A DNA stretch of 9,542 bases from positions 1 to 9,542 of the forward strand of contig UQUD01000073.1 of the NCBI GenBank assembly GCA_900544225.1, written 5' to 3'. Under the pieces are notes generated by a model, which saw only the letters and a program-made list of their open reading frames with translations, ran no database searches and was not told the DNA's origin. The DNA comes from an uncultured Collinsella sp. (GTDB taxonomy: Bacteria > Actinomycetota > Coriobacteriia > Coriobacteriales > Coriobacteriaceae). The translations under genes were made by a program, and so were the position numbers. Every line of letters starts with the position of its first letter. The first letter of the stretch is position 1. Positions 5,820 to 9,542 of this stretch are shown here, one piece after another.

Positions 5820-7956
5820 CGTTATCTACCTGCGATAACAATGAAATAAGCTCTGCTTTGTTCTTGATCTTCAACTGGCGATAGGACGCGGATCGCAGCG
5901 CTTGCACCGTAGATGCAGCGTAACCGACATCCTGCGCAATGGTCTTTGTCGTTGTGCCCTCTGCCGTCATCAACAATATTCGGGCCTGAACATCGGACAG
6001 GGCGCGCGACGTAAGCAGAGCCAGCCGGCGCACGTGAGCTGCTTCGGTGGACCCGTTCGCACGGTACTTCAAGACGGCCTTCTCGTCCTCAACCGAGCGT
6101 ACGAGCACGATGTGCGTAACGAGCATGGGCACAGACCAGCAAACAATCACCGTTGCCACGACGACATTGACGGCCGAACTTTGCCCCAGCAACGACGCAA
6201 GGAACAGAGGCTCGAAAACCGTCAGATCCTGCACCATGTTGAGCAAGACAACCCAGACAGGAGCCGCCGCCCCAAAGCAAAGCATCCATATCCCAAGCAT
6301 TTTGCGCTGCGGACAGCTACGCAGCACTATGTATGTGAGCAACATCCCCGTCAGCACCGCGAACCCATGGATTCGCCCCCTAGTGGCCGCATGGATTAAA
6401 GTAGCCGCACCTATTGACACCAACGGCACGATAGCCCGGACACGGGCATGCACCTTAAACGGACGCAGCCCAACAGCGAGCGAGACCGTAGATGCCACGC
6501 CGCACAGCAGGACCGGCGCAGCCATCAACGGATCGCATATACACCTCCATGCCGCGATATAGACAAAAGACCATTCCACGGCAGACAGCACCGCCCATAC
6601 GCACGGGCTTCCGAGCCCAATCGCCCCATCCGTTCTAGTCAGCGCAACTTCACGATTCAGTTTTTCACCCGCGTAGTGCAGCGACAGAAGCAGTCCGAGA
6701 CCCAATGCATAGCTTGCGAGAGAAAAGGCGACTGCCCGCGAAACACCGGATCCCCAATCGCTATCCGCCATTACCAAGGGGCCCGCCGCAAGGAGGATAA
6801 AAAATGTTGTGAGCAGGTATCGAAACAGCCGGCGCGTCCGAACTGATGTCAACATATCACCAGCATGCCGCTGCAGCAGACCAGGCCCTGTAGCATCACC
6901 CTCACCCGCAAACAATGCCACGAGCTCGCGTGAGCCCGCAACCGATGCCTTCCCGTATGCTCGGTGAAGCGTTGTTCGCACCGTCGATGGCTTCGTACCC
7001 GTCTCCCTGGCAATTTCCGCCGGCGTTTTCCCTTTGAGCAGCAGTCGAACAAACTGCTCTTCTCGAGGCGACAGGGCAGGGGAAAACACCCCCGCATCGA
7101 ATGGGTCGGACGTGCGAGGGGTATCCGAATTGTTGTCCCGTTTCTCCCTTAGCAATGTGCATACGAAGGCGGCAACAGCAATAGCGGACCCCATCGACAG
7201 TGATGCAATGACTGCGGCATCGCTTGCAAAGTATGCCACCTCGACAGCCGGAACAAGGCCAATGGGAACTGCTACAAGCACAGAACGGGCAAACACGTCG
7301 CCCTGCCCCCGACCAAAGGCGCGGGGACAGCAAAGCAGCGGGACCGCAGCCAATACGAGATAGACCAGCGGAATTAAAAGCACGAGGCCAATTGATGCGG
7401 CCGTTACAGAGGGCATCCCCCATGGCTCGGGAACGACTCTCCATGAAATTCGACAGCAAAACAGCAGGCAAGACAGGACAACTATTGTTTCTGCAAAAAG
7501 CGTGCTCTGCGATCGGCGGGTCCCCCTTTCGCCGTCCCGCGCCGCCCCCCGTATCAAAGGAGAGCCCGCCGTATCCCAAATTACATATGAGAGGAGCAAC
7601 GACCCAGTGAAGCACAAGGCACACGAAACACGATGCAACAACCAGATCGGTGCAAACACGATTGGAATAGAATCTCCGCGAGCATAGAAGGCCAAGTCGA
7701 CCCATTCGGGAACCACCGCAATAGCAGCAAGGAAAACACCGAAGACGCCAAGGCGACCCGGCCGTCTTATTTCTCTCCCCTTGCGGAGCGCAACACCATG
7801 ACCAAACGCCGCGAGGCATGCGCCAAGGATAACGAGCCAGGTCATTGCACCTGATGCCAAGCCGATTGAAGATGAAAACCGGTGATAAGGGGTAACCGCC
7901 ATTACGACGAGCGCAATGGCGAAAGCAGATGTGGCAGAACAGCGGGAAAAGAGCAT
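5815..7956 (-). CDS. Double membrane-LuxR regulator with two HTH domains
   Basis: This 713-residue protein is built as two similar halves of about 356 residues. Each has roughly eight hydrophobic segments followed by a LuxR/GerE helix-turn-helix. The first HTH, at 294-349, keeps the family pattern (LSPREEQFVRLLLKGKTPAE, then STVRTTLHRAYGKASV). The second, at 652-708, is more diverged: LSDVQARILL replaces the PRE-containing start, but IAQDVGYAASTVQALRSASY and the final helix remain. The start of the second half (LFRYLLTTFFILLAA, from 377) aligns with the protein's N-terminus (LFSRCSATSAFAIAL), which supports internal duplication. Membrane-bound LuxR proteins are taken to sense envelope or small-molecule cues; the ligand is unknown. 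The ATG at 7956 has GGAGG four bases upstream. An ATG at 7977 lies inside a TATAAT box, has no ribosome binding site, and is the alternative (720 residues). The gene ends 109 bases before the secreted-protein operon, its likely target. Confidence 0.88.
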   Translation of the reverse strand: MLFSRCSATSAFAIALVVMAVTPYHRFSSSIGLASGAMTWLVILGACLAAFGHGVALRKGREIRRPGRLGVFGVFLAAIAVVPEWVDLAFYARGDSIPIVFAPIWLLHRVSCALCFTGSLLLSYVIWDTAGSPLIRGAARDGERGTRRSQSTLFAETIVVLSCLLFCCRISWRVVPEPWGMPSVTAASIGLVLLIPLVYLVLAAVPLLCCPRAFGRGQGDVFARSVLVAVPIGLVPAVEVAYFASDAAVIASLSMGSAIAVAAFVCTLLREKRDNNSDTPRTSDPFDAGVFSPALSPREEQFVRLLLKGKTPAEIARETGTKPSTVRTTLHRAYGKASVAGSRELVALFAGEGDATGPGLLQRHAGDMLTSVRTRRLFRYLLTTFFILLAAGPLVMADSDWGSGVSRAVAFSLASYALGLGLLLSLHYAGEKLNREVALTRTDGAIGLGSPCVWAVLSAVEWSFVYIAAWRCICDPLMAAPVLLCGVASTVSLAVGLRPFKVHARVRAIVPLVSIGAATLIHAATRGRIHGFAVLTGMLLTYIVLRSCPQRKMLGIWMLCFGAAAPVWVVLLNMVQDLTVFEPLFLASLLGQSSAVNVVVATVIVCWSVPMLVTHIVLVRSVEDEKAVLKYRANGSTEAAHVRRLALLTSRALSDVQARILLMTAEGTTTKTIAQDVGYAASTVQALRSASYRQLKIKNKAELISLLSQVDNV

Positions 7957-7975
7957 ATGACCTCCATAGCGTGTC

Positions 7976-7981
7976 ATTATA
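7976..7981 (-). promoter_or_regulatory. Candidate -10 box of the LuxR-type gene
   Basis: A perfect TATAAT on the minus strand lies 20 bases before the ATG at 7956, with GGAGG in between. It would give a short leader of about a dozen bases. The hexamer 17 bases upstream (AGATAA) is not a recognisable -35, so the promoter may depend on an activator. The box supports the start at 7956 over that at 7977. Confidence 0.45.
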
Positions 7982-8098
7982 TCGCTCGGGCTGCTCGTTT
8001 ATCTCCACGCCCACACCAGCCAGCATCAACGATTCAGGCGAACTCCAATCCGAGCCAGATCACGGTTCAGCTTTTGTCCGCAGTCCCCGCATCAAAGC

Positions 8099-8236
8099 GG
8101 GATGCGGTTTCCTTTTGAGCGTCGATCTGGAAACTGTATCCCGTTCTGAGTCAATATTCTGGGACGCAGTTTCCGCAGCACACCCCATTCGGAAAGCGTG
8201 TCCCAGTATTTGGCCGCAAACTGGGGCGCGCTTTCC
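8099..8236. repeat. Array of five alternating 14-base motifs, REP/BIME-like intergenic element
   Basis: Five copies of GGGAYRCRSTTTCC lie at 8099-8112 (+), 8129-8142 (-), 8161-8174 (+), 8191-8204 (-) and 8223-8236 (+). Orientation strictly alternates and the start-to-start distances are 30, 32, 30 and 32, so the array is two 62-base units and a half. Neighbouring copies can pair: copies 1-2 and 4-5 match at all 14 positions counting G-T wobbles, and copies 2-3 at 13. The 16-18-base spacers are not conserved. This is the layout of repetitive extragenic palindromes rather than of a gene. Short reading frames cross it on the minus strand but have no supporting signals. The rest of the gap from 7982 to 8397 shows no gene; 8282-8299 has CGCCATCC twice. 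Confidence 0.8.
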
Positions 8237-8308
8237 GGATGGGTCGAGACGAAGGCCAAGCCAGACAGGCAGCCTCGCATCCCGCCATCCTCGCCATCCG
8301 CCTGAGCG

Positions 8309-8317
8309 TGCTACACT
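8309..8317 (+). promoter_or_regulatory. Extended -10 promoter of the kinase gene
   Basis: TGCTACACT is an extended -10 element (TG, one base, then TACACT at 8312-8317), about 80 bases before the kinase ATG. TCGCCA (8291-8296) is a weak -35 at a short 15-base spacing, but extended -10 promoters tolerate this. It lies 72 bases after the repeat array. Confidence 0.45.
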
Positions 8318-8397
8318 AGCAGCATCTATGCCACCGCGAACGGCTCGGCCCCGCGCCCGCCGCTCGCAAACGAACTTTAAACGCACGAGGGTTGGCC

Positions 8398-9542
8398 ATG
8401 CCGCTTTTCTCGCAACATACCGCCCGGTTCTCGCCGGACGTTCCCTTGGAGGGCACTAGCTCTCGCGAGCTGCTCAAGCGGTACCAGCCGCTCGAGACGC
8501 TTGCGACCGGCGGTTTTGGCTCCATCGAGATTTGCCGCGACACGCATCTGCGCCGTCGCGTGGCCATTAAGCGCATCCCCCTTATCAACGGCGCCGGCAT
8601 GCCCGCCAGCGACATCATGGACGTGCTGCGCGAGGCGCATACCGCCGCCATGCTTCAACATCCCAATATCGTGCAGGTCATCGACTTTACGCACGACACC
8701 GCCTATGCCTACCTGGTCATGGAGTATGTCGACGGTATGTCGTTGGCCGAGTTTTTGCATCGCGTGGACGGCCACTCGCTCACCTTTGACGAGGCCGCGG
8801 CCATTGCCGACGCGCTGGGTCAGGCACTCACCTTTGCCCATGCAAACGGCGTGCTTCATCTGGACATAAAGCCCGCCAATGTGCTTATCGACCATTCGGG
8901 CAATGTAAAGCTCACCGACTTTGGCATGGCGCGGCTGTCGTCCGCCGGCGGCTTTGGCGGATCGCGCGGCGGCACCATCGGCTACATGCCGCCCGAGCAG
9001 CTCGACATCGAGACCGGCACGGTCGACGAGCGCGCCGATGTCTTTGCCCTTGCCTGCGTGATCTACGAGGGCCTGTGCGGCAGTGCCCCCTTTATGGCGG
9101 CCACGCCTGCCGACTCGCTCGACCGCATCATCGGCGGCGCCACCTATCCCAGCGAACTGATCCCTCACTTTCCCCCGGGGGCCGAGGCGGCGCTCATGAG
9201 CGCTCTCTCCCCCATGCCGCAAGACCGCCCCGATAGCATTGAGGCATTCTGCGACCGACTCCTTGCCGGCTTAGGAAGCGTGCGCGAAGGCCGTCGCAGC
9301 TTGGAGCAGATGGTGGGCGAACTTTCAGATGACGAGTGCGCGGCAGACGATATGGAGTCGCTACCCTACGAAGATGACACCGTCGAGGTCGACCCCGCAC
9401 TTGGCTGGGCGGGCACGCGCTGGGGCCGCGCACGCAATTACACCATGCGCGGCATCTCGGCGCTCTCATGCGGAGCCTTCAGCTTTTTGCTTATGCAGAC
9501 AGCCGGCGTCGCGGCGCTTCCCGGGCTGGTCGTGGCGGCCGT
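8398..9542 (+). CDS. Serine/threonine protein kinase with membrane segment (cut by the right edge)
   Basis: The visible 381 residues hold a full Hanks-type kinase domain (about 29-290). The glycine loop is LATGGFGSI (35-43), the ATP lysine K58 is in VAIK, and E79 is the helix-C partner. The catalytic loop HLDIKPAN (154-161) has base D156 and N161. DFG is at 174-176, the activation segment GTIGYMPPE is at 192-200, and D214 is in ERADVFAL. Two deviations stand out: the first glycine of the loop is alanine (A36), and the HRD arginine is leucine (L155), making it a non-RD kinase that may not need activation-loop phosphorylation. A 60-residue acidic linker leads to a hydrophobic segment from about 352, probably the membrane anchor, where the window ends. 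The ATG at 8398 follows GAGGG at six bases. Any outer sensor domain, such as PASTA, is out of view. High G+C and codon use match dnaX. Confidence 0.95.
   Translation, partial: MPLFSQHTARFSPDVPLEGTSSRELLKRYQPLETLATGGFGSIEICRDTHLRRRVAIKRIPLINGAGMPASDIMDVLREAHTAAMLQHPNIVQVIDFTHDTAYAYLVMEYVDGMSLAEFLHRVDGHSLTFDEAAAIADALGQALTFAHANGVLHLDIKPANVLIDHSGNVKLTDFGMARLSSAGGFGGSRGGTIGYMPPEQLDIETGTVDERADVFALACVIYEGLCGSAPFMAATPADSLDRIIGGATYPSELIPHFPPGAEAALMSALSPMPQDRPDSIEAFCDRLLAGLGSVREGRRSLEQMVGELSDDECAADDMESLPYEDDTVEVDPALGWAGTRWGRARNYTMRGISALSCGAFSFLLMQTAGVAALPGLVVAA

Noticed and set aside
6902..8029. 375-codon frame on the minus strand overlapping the LuxR-type gene
   Set aside because: It is a frame-shadow: cysteine- and arginine-rich, with no domain, whereas the other frame encodes clear HTH and membrane segments.
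8099..8236. CRISPR array
   Set aside because: The repeat unit is only 14 bases, orientation alternates, spacers are 16-18 bases, and no cas genes are present.
8092..8280. Open reading frame of 62 codons on the minus strand across the repeat array
   Set aside because: It is generated by the repeated motifs, has no ribosome binding site or domain, and similar translations would be expected wherever the repeat occurs.
8377..9222. 281-codon minus-strand frame opposite the kinase gene
   Set aside because: The plus frame encodes an intact kinase domain with all catalytic motifs; the minus frame is a codon-bias shadow.

Overview
The window looks like chromosomal DNA of a high-G+C Gram-positive bacterium, most likely of the class Coriobacteriia (Collinsella-like). 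This is inference. It rests on G+C-rich, G/C-ending codons in the flanking genes, strong GGAGG-type ribosome binding sites, and a very large membrane-embedded LuxR-type regulator, a kind of protein expanded in that class. No rRNA, tRNA, CRISPR array or insertion sequence was seen.

Left flank (1-2040). The N-terminal 399 residues of the DNA polymerase III gamma/tau subunit (dnaX) are read leftward and run off the edge. Divergent from it is a 241-residue two-helix membrane protein resembling the YcxB family, with a lysine-rich tail. A strong hairpin at 2060-2097 lies in the convergent gap that follows.

Centre (2115-7956). Six genes lie on the minus strand. In transcription order they are: a 713-residue regulator made of two membrane-plus-LuxR-HTH modules; a 170-residue secreted four-cysteine protein; two ABC permeases; an ABC ATPase; and a membrane-anchored or exported beta-rich protein. 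The junctions from the first permease to the ATPase start overlap (TGATG, ATGA), and the last gene starts within a few bases of the ATPase stop, so this is one operon. The ATPase has a glutamate where the Q-loop glutamine normally sits, in a MLIEAP context like that of lantibiotic-immunity and bacitracin-resistance (LanF/BcrA) ATPases. My working hypothesis is an uncharacterised cassette: a Sec-exported protein of unknown activity, a LanFEG-like transporter and a surface accessory protein, possibly controlled by the double LuxR protein. The transporter and secreted-protein part is less G+C rich than its surroundings, which suggests transfer.

Right flank (7957-9542). A gap of about 440 bases holds an array of five copies of a 14-base motif (consensus GGGAYRCRSTTTCC) in strictly alternating orientation at 30/32-base spacing, and then a probable promoter. 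After it comes a Ser/Thr protein kinase gene read rightward, cut by the window edge just as a membrane segment begins.
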